A stretch of DNA of 64,000 bases. It comes from Candidatus Nitrospira neomarina (GTDB taxonomy: Bacteria; Nitrospirota; Nitrospiria; Nitrospirales; UBA8639). The first letter of the stretch is position 1; each line of letters opens with the position of its first letter. The stretch is from positions 62,001 through 126,000 of the forward strand of contig NZ_CP116968.1 of the NCBI RefSeq assembly GCF_032051675.1. The letters run 5' to 3'. Of this stretch, positions 9,230 through 18,952 are shown piece after piece. The notes beneath the pieces were generated by a model. The model made no database searches and had not been told where the DNA came from. It saw only the letters and a list, made by a program, of their open reading frames with translations. A program made the position numbers and the translations under genes.

Positions 9230-10000
9230 ATGTATCAACACGTCACCGCGCCGGATCACGTGATTGCCATGCATCTCAGGGGAAAACTTACGGGCGACGA
9301 CATCAAAACGTATAAGGGTATTCTTGATGAAAAACTGCTCAGCCATGATCAGCTTAGCATGGTGGTGGACTTCACAGGCTTGTCGGACATGAACGCCGAT
9401 GCATTTGTCGAGGGGACGAAGGCTGATCTCGAGCTTCTCAGGCATATCAATCAATTCACCCGCTTTGGCTTTGTTTCGGATAAAGAATGGCCCCAAGCCC
9501 TCATCGGGTTCATGAGCGATTTATTTCCGACCGTGGAGATGAAGGTCTTCCCGCCCGACGAGGGCGATGAGGCCATCCAATGGGCATCGGAGCTGCTGAA
9601 GACACCAAAATTCCAAGCTCCGGCTTTCCGCTTCCTCCCCACATCAAAAGACGAGGTCCTGGCCTTTGAGATTAATGGAGTGATTTCGGGGAAGGAAATG
9701 CCCGAGGTCATCAAAAAATTCGAAAAATTTCTGGAGCGGCACCAGAAGGTGCGGTTACTGAACCGGATCAAACACTTCGGGGGGATCGATCCGGCAATAT
9801 TTATGCAAAGCGGCCTTCTTTCGATAAAGCTGGCGGCCATTCAGAAGGTCGAGCGCTACGCCATCGTTGCTGCGCCAAGCTGGATGTGCAAGGTCATTGA
9901 GACCGTCAATCCCGCGTTTGCGGATATGGATATGCGGACATTTCCGGAAGATCAGGAAAGCGAGGCATGGGCTTGGTTGGGAGCAGAACCCGCTCAATAA
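9230..10000 (+). CDS. tandem SpoIIAA-like (STAS/SEC14-like) protein
   Basis: A 256-residue protein made of two SpoIIAA-like domains (about 1-125 and 130-256). Each has the central strand-helix region (MVVDFTGLSDMNADAF in the first) and each ends in the family's closing motif: VKVFPPDEGDEAIQWA-like in the first, MRTFPEDQESEAWAWLG in the second. It is a duplication of the unit seen at 1100-1456. GGAG at 9217-9220, nine bases before ATG 9230, sets the start; a TTG at 9215 is rejected. It lies 106 bases after the acyl-CoA synthetase and may be cotranscribed with it. Partner and role are unknown. Confidence 0.78.
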   Translation: MYQHVTAPDHVIAMHLRGKLTGDDIKTYKGILDEKLLSHDQLSMVVDFTGLSDMNADAFVEGTKADLELLRHINQFTRFGFVSDKEWPQALIGFMSDLFPTVEMKVFPPDEGDEAIQWASELLKTPKFQAPAFRFLPTSKDEVLAFEINGVISGKEMPEVIKKFEKFLERHQKVRLLNRIKHFGGIDPAIFMQSGLLSIKLAAIQKVERYAIVAAPSWMCKVIETVNPAFADMDMRTFPEDQESEAWAWLGAEPAQ

Positions 10001-10114
10001 ACTTACCGGCAGCTTGGCCATGACAAGAATACAGGTTCGTTATGGTACAAAGAACAGTTCAATCGCATGACCTGCCGGCATTCGATCAACCCTATTGGTT
10101 TGGGATCATCCATC

Positions 10115-10392
10115 ATGAGGTCAATCCGTGCACTGATCACGTTCCTGCTCAGCCTACAGGTCATAGGCTGTACGACCGTGGGTCCGGACTATGCCCCGCC
10201 GGAACGACAGACGCCCAAGACGTTTAGCAGTGAGCTGACAGGTGGGCTTCGCGCAACTCCAAACGATAAAGCCACTCTGAGTCAATGGTGGACGACCCTG
10301 AACGATCCGGAACTGAATACGCTGATTGAACCGTCGCGGGGAATCTTGATTTGCGCCAGGCCGCGGCGCGCATAGCAGGGATGATGGAGTAA
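10115..10392 (+). pseudogene. RND efflux outer-membrane factor (OprM/NodT-like), truncated and frameshifted remnant
   Basis: The N terminus is that of an outer-membrane channel lipoprotein of tripartite RND pumps: a signal with lipobox LQVIGC, then TTVGPDYAPPERQTP and QWWTTLNDPELNTLIE. About one base is gained or lost near 10332-10340; the next frame then continues with the family sequence GNLDLRQAAARI before stopping at 10390-10392. Normal proteins are ~450-500 residues, so about 80% is missing. No membrane-fusion or pump gene is adjacent. This is a remnant and not a functional gene. Confidence 0.8.
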
Positions 10393-10623
10393 GGTTGTGT
10401 GTTGATGCGATATTGAGAGATTGGAATTCGCAGATATCACCAACACTTTTGTTAATTCGGCATGACCGGAATGGTCGATCATGAACCCGTGTGCAGAACA
10501 GAGGAAAACTTGATTGCCACAACCGTTCCCAAGGGTCGCTCTCATGGGCATTAAGGGATGGAGACGAGCATGTTCCTTGTTTTATCTCAAGTGAAGGCCA
10601 GGGACATGTGACAGGAATAAACG

Positions 10624-11382
10624 ATGAACGAAGGGCATGCCGATAATCCCGTAACCCGGGAGAAGTATGACGCGGTGCTTTTTGACTTGGATGGCGTTAT
10701 TACGAACACAGCCAAGATGCATGCGACATGCTGGAAGAAGATGTTTGATGCGTATCTGAAGAAGCGCTCTGCCAAAACGGGTGAATCGTTTCGTCCTTTT
10801 GATCTTGTCACAGATTATACTGTGTACGTTGATGGGAAGCCCCGGTTTGATGGGGTACGAGATTTTCTGTTATCTCGCGGCATCCGGATGGCCGAAGGAA
10901 CCCCCGATGATCCTCCCCTGACGGAAACCGTGTGCGGGCTGGGGAATCATAAAAACCAACTGATAGAGGCATTTTTAGAAACAGATGGGGTCGAGGCCTA
11001 CGAAGGGACCGTCGCGTTCCTCAGGCTTGTTCGTGATGAGGGAATCAAAACAGCTGTGGTGACCTCGAGCCAGAACGGCAAAGCCGTCATCAACGCTGCG
11101 GGCATCGAAGATCTCTTTGATGTGGAAGTCGATGGGAATACCATTGTTCATCAACATTTGGCGGGGAAACCCGCTCCGGATTCCTTCTTGAAAGCGGCCG
11201 AAATGCTTGACGTCCAGCCCGCGCGTGCGGTGGTGGTCGAAGATGCCATCTCCGGTGTGCAAGCCGGGGCCAAAGGGGGCTTCGGACTTGTGATCGGCGT
11301 GGCCCGGAAAGGCAATGCGGAAGAACTGAAACAACATGGGGCCCATCTCGTTGTCGCCGACCTGGGCGAGTTCGTTCGGTGA
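10624..11382 (+). CDS. beta-phosphoglucomutase family HAD hydrolase
   Basis: A 252-residue HAD-superfamily protein. Motif I is VLFDLDGVITNTAKMH, with both aspartates of a phosphotransferase; the helical cap holds VDGKPRFDGVRDFLLSRG, typical of the beta-phosphoglucomutase branch. Motif II is VVTSS, and motif III/IV is GKPAPDSFLKA with VVVEDAISGVQAG. The enzyme would turn beta-glucose-1-phosphate into glucose-6-phosphate. It stands 106 bases before a GH65 phosphorylase, the classic pairing for degradation of trehalose, maltose or kojibiose. ATG 10624 follows an AGGA. Confidence 0.9.
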   Translation: MNEGHADNPVTREKYDAVLFDLDGVITNTAKMHATCWKKMFDAYLKKRSAKTGESFRPFDLVTDYTVYVDGKPRFDGVRDFLLSRGIRMAEGTPDDPPLTETVCGLGNHKNQLIEAFLETDGVEAYEGTVAFLRLVRDEGIKTAVVTSSQNGKAVINAAGIEDLFDVEVDGNTIVHQHLAGKPAPDSFLKAAEMLDVQPARAVVVEDAISGVQAGAKGGFGLVIGVARKGNAEELKQHGAHLVVADLGEFVR

Positions 11383-11488
11383 ATGCGCTGGGTTCCCATG
11401 AAAAGAAGGAATTCTGTATTTCAGAGTCAAGTGTATCAGACAGGGTCTGAATGGACTTTTTCACCAAACATTTGTGAGGTCGTGACGC

Positions 11489-13876
11489 ATGATTCACCAT
11501 GAACGCCTGATTCCGCCCCCCCACATTTATCCGCCGGATGAATGGAACCTGGTGGAAAAGCAGTTCAATCCGGATTTTTTGTCTCATACCGAAACCATAT
11601 ATTCAATTGGCAATGGCTACCTTGGCATGCGTGGATGTCCGGAAGAGGGAGTGCCTGCCGCCCAGAATGGTACGTTTGTGAACGGCTTTTATGAATCATG
11701 GCCGATTCTGTATGGCGAGGAGGCGTATGGCTTTGCCAAAACCGGCCAGACCATTGTGAATGTGACGGATGCCAAAAAAATCAAACTCTATGTCGATGAT
11801 GAACCGTTCCACCTTTCCAACGCCACCCTGCTGAGTTTCGACCGTCGTCTCAATATGAAATCCGCCACGCTGGACCGGCAGGTTGTGTGGGAGACGCCAT
11901 CAGGAAAGCAGGTGTTAATTACATCGCGACGTCTCGTGTCATTTCCCCATCGACACCTTGCGGCCATTTCCTACGAAGTTACCATGCTGAATGCCGAGGC
12001 ACCGATCGTCATTTCTTCAGAGATGCTGTACCTTCACGATCAAAGCAAGCGGGACGGTGACCCCCGTCAAGGGAAAGGGTTCATGGAGCGAGTCCTTCAC
12101 CCACGGAAGCATAACGTCAAAGATCGTCGGGTGATCCTGTGCCACGGAACCAAAAACAGCAAGCTGACACTCGCCTGTGCCATCGACCATGAACTCAAAA
12201 CCGAATGTCCTCATTCCTACAAATGCAAGAGTTCTGAAGATTTCGGAGCGGTCGTGTTTTCGGTCGAGGCCCAGCCGGGCATGAAGGTCCACCTGTTGAA
12301 ATACATCACCTATCACACAACGGACACTGCCTCTCCTGAAGGGTTGTGCGACAGGGCCGAACGGACCCTGGATCGGGCCATGGGCCATGGATTCGATGGC
12401 ATTCTGGCCGACCAAGAGCAATACATGGATGATTTCTGGAAAAGGAGCGATGTCCAAATTTGCGATATCGACCCAGAGTGGGCCAAACGTTCCACCATTG
12501 AAATTCAACAGGCCATTCGCTTCAACCTGTTTCATATCCTGCAGGCAGCAGGGCGGGCTGATACCCTCGGTGTTCCGGCCAAGGGTCTCACCGGCCAGGC
12601 CTACGAAGGCCAGTATTTTTGGGACACTGAAATCTATCTCCTTCCCTTCTTGATTTATACCTCCCCGCGCCTTGCCAAGAACCTCCTCATGTTTCGGTAT
12701 CGCATGTTGGATCATGCCAGAGAACGAGCACGAGCGTTGAATCAGAGAGGGGCTATGTTCCCTTGGAGAACCATTAACGGTGAAGAAGCCTCGGCTTATT
12801 ATGCGGCGGGAACAGCCCAGTACCACATCAATGCCGATATTATGTATGCGCTGAGAAAGTATGTGAATGCCACCGGCGATGAGGAGTTTCTGTATGACTA
12901 TGGAGCAGAAATGCTGGTTGAAACGGCACGATTATGGAGTGACCTCGGATTCTTTTCGGAGCAAAAGGACGGAAAGTTTTGCATCCATGGCGTGACCGGA
13001 CCCGATGAATACAATACCGTTGTTAACAATAACACCTATACCAATCTCATGGCTCGTGAGAATTTGCGGTATGCCGCGGCGACCATCGAGGTGCTGTGCG
13101 AAAAGAAGCCCGACGTGTTCGCTGCCTTGGTCAGCAAGACGGATTTGAAAATGGATGAGGTCAAGGAGTGGCGGAGTGCGGCGGAGAACATGTACATCCC
13201 TTATGAAGAGAAAAGAGGAATTCATCCACAGGATGATGTCTTTTTAGACAAAGAGGTGTGGGATTTGAAAAATACACCATCAGAGAAGTTCCCATTGCTC
13301 CTCTTTTACCATCCATTGGTCATCTATCGATATCAGGTGATTAAGCAGGCGGATATTGTCTTAGCCATGTTTCTGCTTGGGCAGGATTTTTCTCCGGAAC
13401 AGAAGAAACGCAATTTTGACTATTATGACCGTTTAACTACAGGAGATTCTTCTCTGTCATCATGCATTCAGAGTATTGTCGCGACGGAGATTGGCTATAC
13501 GCAAAAGGCCTTTGAATTAGGCCTGGCCGCCCTGCTGATGGATCTGGCTGATATCGGTGGAAACGTTAAGGATGGTTGCCACATCGCTTCGATGGGAGGG
13601 ACGTGGATGGCTCTGACATACGGGTTTGGCGGGTTGCGGGATGACGATGGAATTCTTACGTTTAGACCCAGACGCGCCAAGGGCCAACCGGCAAAGTTAC
13701 GGTTTCCTCTGACCTATCGCGGCCAAATCCTGGATGTGGAACTCGGCCCGGATTTAGCCACGTATTCATTACGGGAGGGCGATGGCCTGGTGATCCGCCA
13801 CGAAGAGGAAGAGATTCGACTTTCACCAACGACTCCCATGGTCACCCGACCGATCGTCAAGCGGGTTTCCTCCTGA
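11489..13876 (+). CDS. glycoside hydrolase family 65 disaccharide phosphorylase
   Basis: A 795-residue protein of normal GH65 length, with the N-terminal beta-sandwich (NGYLGMRG near residue 45), an (alpha/alpha)6 barrel and a short C-terminal beta domain. The barrel motif GQYFWDTEIYLLPFL is family-typical, and the general acid is probably Glu507 in GVTGPDEYN. GH65 enzymes phosphorolyse alpha-glucosides such as maltose, trehalose or kojibiose, releasing beta-glucose-1-phosphate for the preceding phosphoglucomutase. The exact disaccharide cannot be read from the sequence. GAGG lies shortly before ATG 11489. Confidence 0.92.
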   Translation: MIHHERLIPPPHIYPPDEWNLVEKQFNPDFLSHTETIYSIGNGYLGMRGCPEEGVPAAQNGTFVNGFYESWPILYGEEAYGFAKTGQTIVNVTDAKKIKLYVDDEPFHLSNATLLSFDRRLNMKSATLDRQVVWETPSGKQVLITSRRLVSFPHRHLAAISYEVTMLNAEAPIVISSEMLYLHDQSKRDGDPRQGKGFMERVLHPRKHNVKDRRVILCHGTKNSKLTLACAIDHELKTECPHSYKCKSSEDFGAVVFSVEAQPGMKVHLLKYITYHTTDTASPEGLCDRAERTLDRAMGHGFDGILADQEQYMDDFWKRSDVQICDIDPEWAKRSTIEIQQAIRFNLFHILQAAGRADTLGVPAKGLTGQAYEGQYFWDTEIYLLPFLIYTSPRLAKNLLMFRYRMLDHARERARALNQRGAMFPWRTINGEEASAYYAAGTAQYHINADIMYALRKYVNATGDEEFLYDYGAEMLVETARLWSDLGFFSEQKDGKFCIHGVTGPDEYNTVVNNNTYTNLMARENLRYAAATIEVLCEKKPDVFAALVSKTDLKMDEVKEWRSAAENMYIPYEEKRGIHPQDDVFLDKEVWDLKNTPSEKFPLLLFYHPLVIYRYQVIKQADIVLAMFLLGQDFSPEQKKRNFDYYDRLTTGDSSLSSCIQSIVATEIGYTQKAFELGLAALLMDLADIGGNVKDGCHIASMGGTWMALTYGFGGLRDDDGILTFRPRRAKGQPAKLRFPLTYRGQILDVELGPDLATYSLREGDGLVIRHEEEEIRLSPTTPMVTRPIVKRVSS

Positions 13877-14339
13877 GGCAAGTCAACCGTGCGGGTTGTG
13901 GTGCTCCTTCTATGGGAAAATGCCAGATTTTCGCCAATAATCATAGCTCGGAAGAATACCGCTCCCAAATACCACATCCTCCACACGATGCACGATCAGC
14001 GTTGTAAAGGCGAATCGGGCGTGCGGATGGCAAGCGGATGACCAAAGTTGTAGGCGCGCAACAGATACCGCATCCACCTTCATCATTGTCAAACCACAAA
14101 GGGTATGAAGAGATTGGCGGTGGAAACCAACGAGAGGTTCACGAAAGTCATTGTAAAGTCTTAGCTGTTTGAATGCCGCGTCATGCCTTGAGGTGTCGCC
14201 ATCACCTCCCGTCGAGGTGATGGTGTCGACAGGCCCACAATCCCAGTTACGGAAAAACTCAGCCCTATGGTTTTCCTGCCTTATGAATGGTTGTCAGGCG
14301 AAGCCCGCATTAGGAACCCTGTGTGAAAAACGGCGGCAG
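13877..14339. other. intergenic region between convergent genes
   Basis: This 463-base stretch lies between the ends of the GH65 gene (plus) and purK (minus). Open frames in it are extensions of shadow frames and no gene is supported. I see no strong terminator hairpin with a T run. Confidence 0.4.
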
Positions 14340-15560
14340 TCATGCCGGAGTCTCCAAGGGTCTGGATAGCTTTTGGAAAGGCTCTTTGGCTGGATTCTTG
14401 ACCAGGAAGTCTTTCTCTTGAGAATCTGCATCCGTCATGCTCTGAAGGAGATCTTCGGCTTGTTGGTATGATTGATCTGGATTGTCCGCCATCAGAAGGA
14501 AATGCCCCATTTTGCGTCCCGGCGCGGCGTGTGTTTTTCCATAAAGGTGAAGCCGGACCTGCGGATGAGCCAGAAGTCGATCCCATCTGGGCGGACCATT
14601 TCGCCATAGATCTCCGAGGAGATTCACCATCACGACGGGATGCATGAGGGAGGTATCCCCCAATGGTAATCCGCAAATGGCGCGGAGATGTTGTTCGAAT
14701 TGGGACGTCACGCAGGCCCCAAAGGTGAAATGTCCACTGTTATGAGGCCGGGGAGCGATCTCATTGATCAACAAGGTGTCGTCCTCGAGAAGAAACAGCT
14801 CCACCGCCATGACTCCGCAGTAGTCAAGCGCTTCTGAAAGGGAAACGGCAAGCTCCTCCGCCCGTAAACGGATCGTGTCCGCCACCCGGGCCGGAACGCG
14901 TGTGGTATGGAGGATGTTCTGCCTATGTGCATTCTCAGCCAGGGGATAGAGTTGAATATCTCCCTGAAGACTGCGGGCGAGCACGACCGATAGTTCCATT
15001 TTGAAGGGCGCGACGGCTTCCAAAACACACGGGACTTCCTTTAATTCTCGCCAGACCTCATTCAGATGGTCCACGCCGGTAGCCCGGATTTGGCCTTTAC
15101 CGTCATATCCTGAACGGCGCTTCTTTAAAATAGCCGGGAATGTCACGTGTTGAGCCGCAGCGGTCAAGGTGGTGTGATCTTTGACCGAGGCGAAGGGAGT
15201 TTGTGGAAAGCGGTGATCTTGAAGAAATTCTCTTTGCACCAGTCGATCCTGGATGAGAGCGAGCACGGAAGAGGATGGACGGGTCGCTTGGCCGGTTTCA
15301 ATGTCGGCAAGAAGCATCCAAGGCACCAGTTCGGTCTCGATGGTCACCACATCAACCTGAGAGACAAAGTCCATCACGCGTTCCGTGTTCGTCAGCTCTG
15401 ATTGCACACAAAAATCCGCAACCTGGGCGGCCGGACAATTCTCAACGGGATCTAACACGCCAATCCGATACCCCATCCGCCGGCCTTCCATGGCCAGCAT
15501 GCGCCCAAGTTGGCCTCCGCCCAATATCCCGATCGTTCCACCAGGAAGGATGATATTCAT
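14340..15560 (-). CDS. purK: 5-(carboxyamino)imidazole ribonucleotide synthase
   Basis: A 406-residue ATP-grasp enzyme. The N-terminal pre-ATP-grasp domain begins [17 protein letters not shown], the hallmark of PurK; the ATP-grasp part has [16 protein letters not shown] and the C-terminal [13 protein letters not shown] with [14 protein letters not shown]. It uses ATP and bicarbonate to carboxylate AIR to N5-CAIR in de novo purine synthesis. Its ATG overlaps the purE stop codon in an ATGA (15557-15560), so the pair is translationally coupled. Confidence 0.96.
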   Translation of the reverse strand: MNIILPGGTIGILGGGQLGRMLAMEGRRMGYRIGVLDPVENCPAAQVADFCVQSELTNTERVMDFVSQVDVVTIETELVPWMLLADIETGQATRPSSSVLALIQDRLVQREFLQDHRFPQTPFASVKDHTTLTAAAQHVTFPAILKKRRSGYDGKGQIRATGVDHLNEVWRELKEVPCVLEAVAPFKMELSVVLARSLQGDIQLYPLAENAHRQNILHTTRVPARVADTIRLRAEELAVSLSEALDYCGVMAVELFLLEDDTLLINEIAPRPHNSGHFTFGACVTSQFEQHLRAICGLPLGDTSLMHPVVMVNLLGDLWRNGPPRWDRLLAHPQVRLHLYGKTHAAPGRKMGHFLLMADNPDQSYQQAEDLLQSMTDADSQEKDFLVKNPAKEPFQKLSRPLETPA

Positions 15561-16057
15561 ATGAGTTTCTCCAGTGCTGGGGTGTGTCGTTGGTCATAAT
15601 AGGCCTTGAGTCGCTGGCCGATGCCGTGATCAGATACGGCAAGAATGGCTGCTGCCTGCAAGGCGGCATTGACCGCTCCATCTTCTCCGATCGCATGGGT
15701 CGCAACCGGAATGCCCTTTGGCATTTGGACAATTGATAAGAGCGAATCAAAGCCTTGCAGGGCTCGAGACCGAACCGGCACTCCGAGAACCGGAAGAATC
15801 GTTTTTGCTGCGGCCATTCCCGGCAAGTGTGCGGCTCCTCCTGCCCCGGCAATGAGCACATGGATGCCACGGCTTTGGGCCGAGCCGACATACTCAAAGA
15901 GAAAATCCGGTGTGCGGTGGGCTGACACAATCCGGCATTCATGGGGAACGGCCAATTCCGTGAGGATCAGACTTGCGTGCCGCATGGTCTCCCAATCACT
16001 GCTGCTCCCCATGATAATCGCCACGAGTGGATTGGAATTATCAGATTCAGAATTCAT
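15557..16057 (-). CDS. purE: N5-carboxyaminoimidazole ribonucleotide mutase
   Basis: A 166-residue class I PurE. The motifs [20 protein letters not shown] and [12 protein letters not shown] are those of the N5-CAIR mutase active site; the histidine of SAHRTP is catalytic. It converts the PurK product into CAIR. The start is placed at the ATG at 16057 behind GGGGGAGG; a TTG seven codons earlier lies before this ribosome-binding site. purE and purK form a two-gene operon. Confidence 0.96.
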   Translation of the reverse strand: MNSESDNSNPLVAIIMGSSSDWETMRHASLILTELAVPHECRIVSAHRTPDFLFEYVGSAQSRGIHVLIAGAGGAAHLPGMAAAKTILPVLGVPVRSRALQGFDSLLSIVQMPKGIPVATHAIGEDGAVNAALQAAAILAVSDHGIGQRLKAYYDQRHTPALEKLI

Positions 16058-17022
16058 CGAATAGGTTGCCTCCCCCAAAATATTCCCACTTTAACAGCAT
16101 CCAAACTGAAAGCACCCGGCCCAGTGAACAGATCGAGCCTCGTCCTTTGTTTCCCCGGTTCAGGCTCTGACCGTATTTGTCGCAAGCCCCTCTTCTCAGT
16201 CCACCCTACTGTACCCCGCTTCACCATCATAATTCCATAATTTCTGCACCGCCGGCCACCACCACTTCCGGCTGAACGATTCCAGGACCGTGGTCCCAGG
16301 CAGTTTGGAAATCCTTTGTCCCAATAAACCCGCATCGGTATTCTTCATCAGCAGGTCCTGGCTCAAATACTCTGGTCACGCTTTTGTCCCCCGATTGCAA
16401 ATGAATTCGTATTCGAACGGGGCAATTCCCTTGAATTGGGGATTACCCCCCTTGAACCGGTATCGTCAACAGATCATTTCGGCGATGACGTGGTGGTCGG
16501 AAAGAAAATTTGACAGAGAAAACCGGCTTTTGATTCGGAAATCTCTCCCCACCACGTGACGGCGTTTCGGAATCGCATACCCCGCTTGAAAGTTTGTACC
16601 ACTTTCAACGGTGAAATTCCTCAATCCATCCATGCCGACAGCCAAAAACTGACACCAGATACAACAATTCATGAGAGTCCCGTGGAATAAGAATTTTGCA
16701 GAGTTCGACTCTTAGGGCTTCCTTTTCACGTTTTCTATAAATTCCATATTCCACGAAAAGCACTGTAGATATTTGCCACGTCCATGCAAAGTTTTTTGTA
16801 GCCAAATGGGTCATCGGTTTGGGGGTCGGTAAATGATGTCTGACGTCGGAAGCCCGATACAAAAGAAATTTTCATAATGGTACCGAACTTGAAAAGAATG
16901 GGAGAAAACACCAATCAAGTGAGCGAAACTATTGGAAGAACTGAAAGATCTTCACCCTGCTTGCATTCGCAGAAGCAAAAATTTTGAGAAGGGTTTTTGG
17001 GTTTAATGAAAAAGGGGACTCC
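16058..17022. other. long intergenic region (965 bases) between purE and the third guanylyltransferase gene
   Basis: It must contain promoters for the divergent purE-purK operon and the plus-strand gene at 17023. A minus-strand open frame of 85 codons (16605-16862) has no recognisable family or ribosome-binding site and was not called. A GGGGA at about 17014 serves the following gene. Nothing else was recognised. Confidence 0.4.
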
Positions 17023-18009
17023 ATGAAAGACCAAAACACGGCACAGGGAGAACGCTGGTCAGTGATCTTGGCTGGAGGAGAAGGGGAGCGAACGCGTCCA
17101 TTTATTGAGCGGTGGCTGGGGTATCACAAGCCCAAACAGTATTGTTCCTTTGTGGGCCATCGTTCCATGTTGCAACATACGTGGGATCGTGCGGACTTCT
17201 TGACGCATCCTGACCACAAAATAACCGTCATTGCTCAGAACCACTTTCGAGAAGTGGTATCTCAGTCGGCGAATCGATCCTGTGGCCAGGTGATTGGACA
17301 ACCTCGGAACTGTGATACCGCTGCAGGGATTTTTCTTCCATTAACATATATTCGGGCTCAGAATCCCCATGCGACAGTGGTGCTGTATCCAGCAGACCAT
17401 TTTGTATCCCCCGAACATCGATTTATGGACACGGTGGAGAAGGCTATTCAGGCGACCACCCTCTTCCATGATCGAATCATGCTCCTCGGTGTCAGGCCCA
17501 CGTCTCTTGAGCTCGAGTATGGATGGATCGAACCAGGAGGCCCCCTGGGATCAAGTGGCGGACTGTGCGTGAGACGGGTGGATGCCTTTCTCGAGAAGCC
17601 AAACGCTATCCAGGGGCTAGCCGCTCAGGTTAATGGGGCGCTTTGGAATACCTTTATCATGACCGCCAAAGTCGAGACCTTATGGAGATCGGGGTGGAAA
17701 TGTTTGCCCGAAGTCCTCGAACGGTTTGAACAATTGGAAAAAGTTATAGGCACACCTCAGGAGAGTCGGACTCTTCGTGAAATCTATCATGATATGCCGA
17801 AGCGGAACTTTTCATCTGATCTTTTGGGTTGTGCCCCTGAATCGGTTGGAGTGCTTGAACTCAAAAATGTCCTGTGGAGCGACTGGGGTCGGCCTGATCG
17901 TATTGCTGACACTATTCGCGCGATAGGAAAACCCCCGGCTTTTGGATTGGAATGCCTGACGGAAACGCGGCATACACGCAATGAGAGTCAATTGACGGAG
18001 GTCTTGTGA
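17023..18009 (+). CDS. mannose-1-phosphate guanylyltransferase-like protein (paralogue 3)
   Basis: A 328-residue nucleotidyltransferase closely related to 1719-2708. Motifs: ILAGGEGERTRPF, HKPKQYC, QPRNCDTAAGIFLPL, YPADHF, YGWI and FLEKP, with the GALWNT loop and FEQLEKV helix near the end. All catalytic signatures are intact, so this is a good candidate for an active GDP-mannose-type pyrophosphorylase. ATG 17023 follows AAAGGGGAC; a TTG at 16984 is rejected because it has no counterpart in the paralogue. Confidence 0.87.
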   Translation: MKDQNTAQGERWSVILAGGEGERTRPFIERWLGYHKPKQYCSFVGHRSMLQHTWDRADFLTHPDHKITVIAQNHFREVVSQSANRSCGQVIGQPRNCDTAAGIFLPLTYIRAQNPHATVVLYPADHFVSPEHRFMDTVEKAIQATTLFHDRIMLLGVRPTSLELEYGWIEPGGPLGSSGGLCVRRVDAFLEKPNAIQGLAAQVNGALWNTFIMTAKVETLWRSGWKCLPEVLERFEQLEKVIGTPQESRTLREIYHDMPKRNFSSDLLGCAPESVGVLELKNVLWSDWGRPDRIADTIRAIGKPPAFGLECLTETRHTRNESQLTEVL

Positions 18010-18233
18010 TGCGAACGAGTCAACAAACAGGGAGCCGTGAAGCCGCCATGAATCCCATTTCCCCCTCGGGCTCAAGAAAAGCCGTTTTGAATAAAAAAGG
18101 GGAGGCTAACTCCTCACGGTCGGTTGTTTTTTTCCGTCATCCCCGCCCGTAGTAAGCGGAGATCTATGCCACTGGATCACAAAATGAATTTCCCATAACA
18201 GATGTTGGAAATGACGAGTGGTCAAACAAAAAA

Positions 18234-18254
18234 CCCCAATATCTCAATTTGGGG
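18234..18254 (-). terminator. terminator-like hairpin upstream of the DUF1264 gene
   Basis: The arms CCCCAA (18234-18239) and TTGGGG (18249-18254) are perfect complements around a 9-base loop. Read on the minus strand, the hairpin is followed by TTTTTTG, like an intrinsic terminator; on the plus strand it is preceded by A's instead. No minus-strand gene ends here, so it could instead be a leader structure of the gene at 18287. Confidence 0.3.
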
Positions 18255-18286
18255 AGTAATGGTTCACCTTTAGCCGGGAGGTTGCT

Positions 18287-18805
18287 ATGTCTCAATTTTA
18301 TCGAAATCTTGGACTGACGAGTGTGTTGACTGTTGTGATGATGGGAGGAATATCTGTGCCGGCGATGAGCGCTGGTTCCGGCCCGGCAGATGGCTATGAT
18401 CTTCATGTCCAAGCGCCGCATCTCATGGCCAATGGAGAGATTGGTGGTCCATTTCACCATTTCTGTAAGGGAATCTCAGATACTATTTTTCAGTGTCTCT
18501 TGTTTGAGACCACTGATGCCAATGCTCCCCTCGTCGCCGTGGAATATTTTGTGGCCAAGAAGGCCTCCCGAAAGCTTCCGTTGATTCAATGGCACCGATA
18601 CTTCCATGATCATCAGGAGGAGATTGACACCGGTCGCTTGTTTATCCTCGATGTCGATGATGAAAACAAGAAAAAAGAAATTGCTGAAGCCGCAGGCAAA
18701 ACCGATGGGGTCATCTATCATCTGTGGCAAAAAGGACAGGCGTTTCCAGACGGAACCGTGACCTTTCCACAATCGATTGGTGTGCAATTTCCCCAACCTA
18801 ACTAA
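18287..18805 (+). CDS. DUF1264 domain protein, exported
   Basis: A 172-residue protein with a Sec signal (hydrophobic LTVVMMGGISVPAMSA, cleavage probably near residue 28) followed by a DUF1264 domain: DGYDLHVQAPHLM, HHFCKGISDTIFQCLLFE, VAVEYFVAKK and WHRYFHDHQEEI. The domain is shared with plant oil-body-associated proteins; its biochemical role is unknown. GGGAGG precedes the ATG. It appears to be periplasmic. Confidence 0.8.
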   Translation: MSQFYRNLGLTSVLTVVMMGGISVPAMSAGSGPADGYDLHVQAPHLMANGEIGGPFHHFCKGISDTIFQCLLFETTDANAPLVAVEYFVAKKASRKLPLIQWHRYFHDHQEEIDTGRLFILDVDDENKKKEIAEAAGKTDGVIYHLWQKGQAFPDGTVTFPQSIGVQFPQPN

Positions 18806-18952
18806 TTGGCAATGAGCTGACGGGGGATCTCAAAAATCCCCCGTTCTTTCCGGATATCGATGCCAAAACTCAAAATGGAGGCTTGCCTATCTCCAGCCAG
18901 GTTGTGAGGGAAATGATGGGTCAAACAATTTATGCATTATGACGTAGGAGAA

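Noticed and set aside
10042..10227. 61-codon frame overlapping the start of the efflux remnant
   Set aside because: It is an alternative frame over a clear lipoprotein signal and lipobox; the remnant explains the DNA better.
16605..16862. 85-codon minus-strand open frame between purE and the guanylyltransferase gene
   Set aside because: No family resemblance and no good start signal; left as intergenic.
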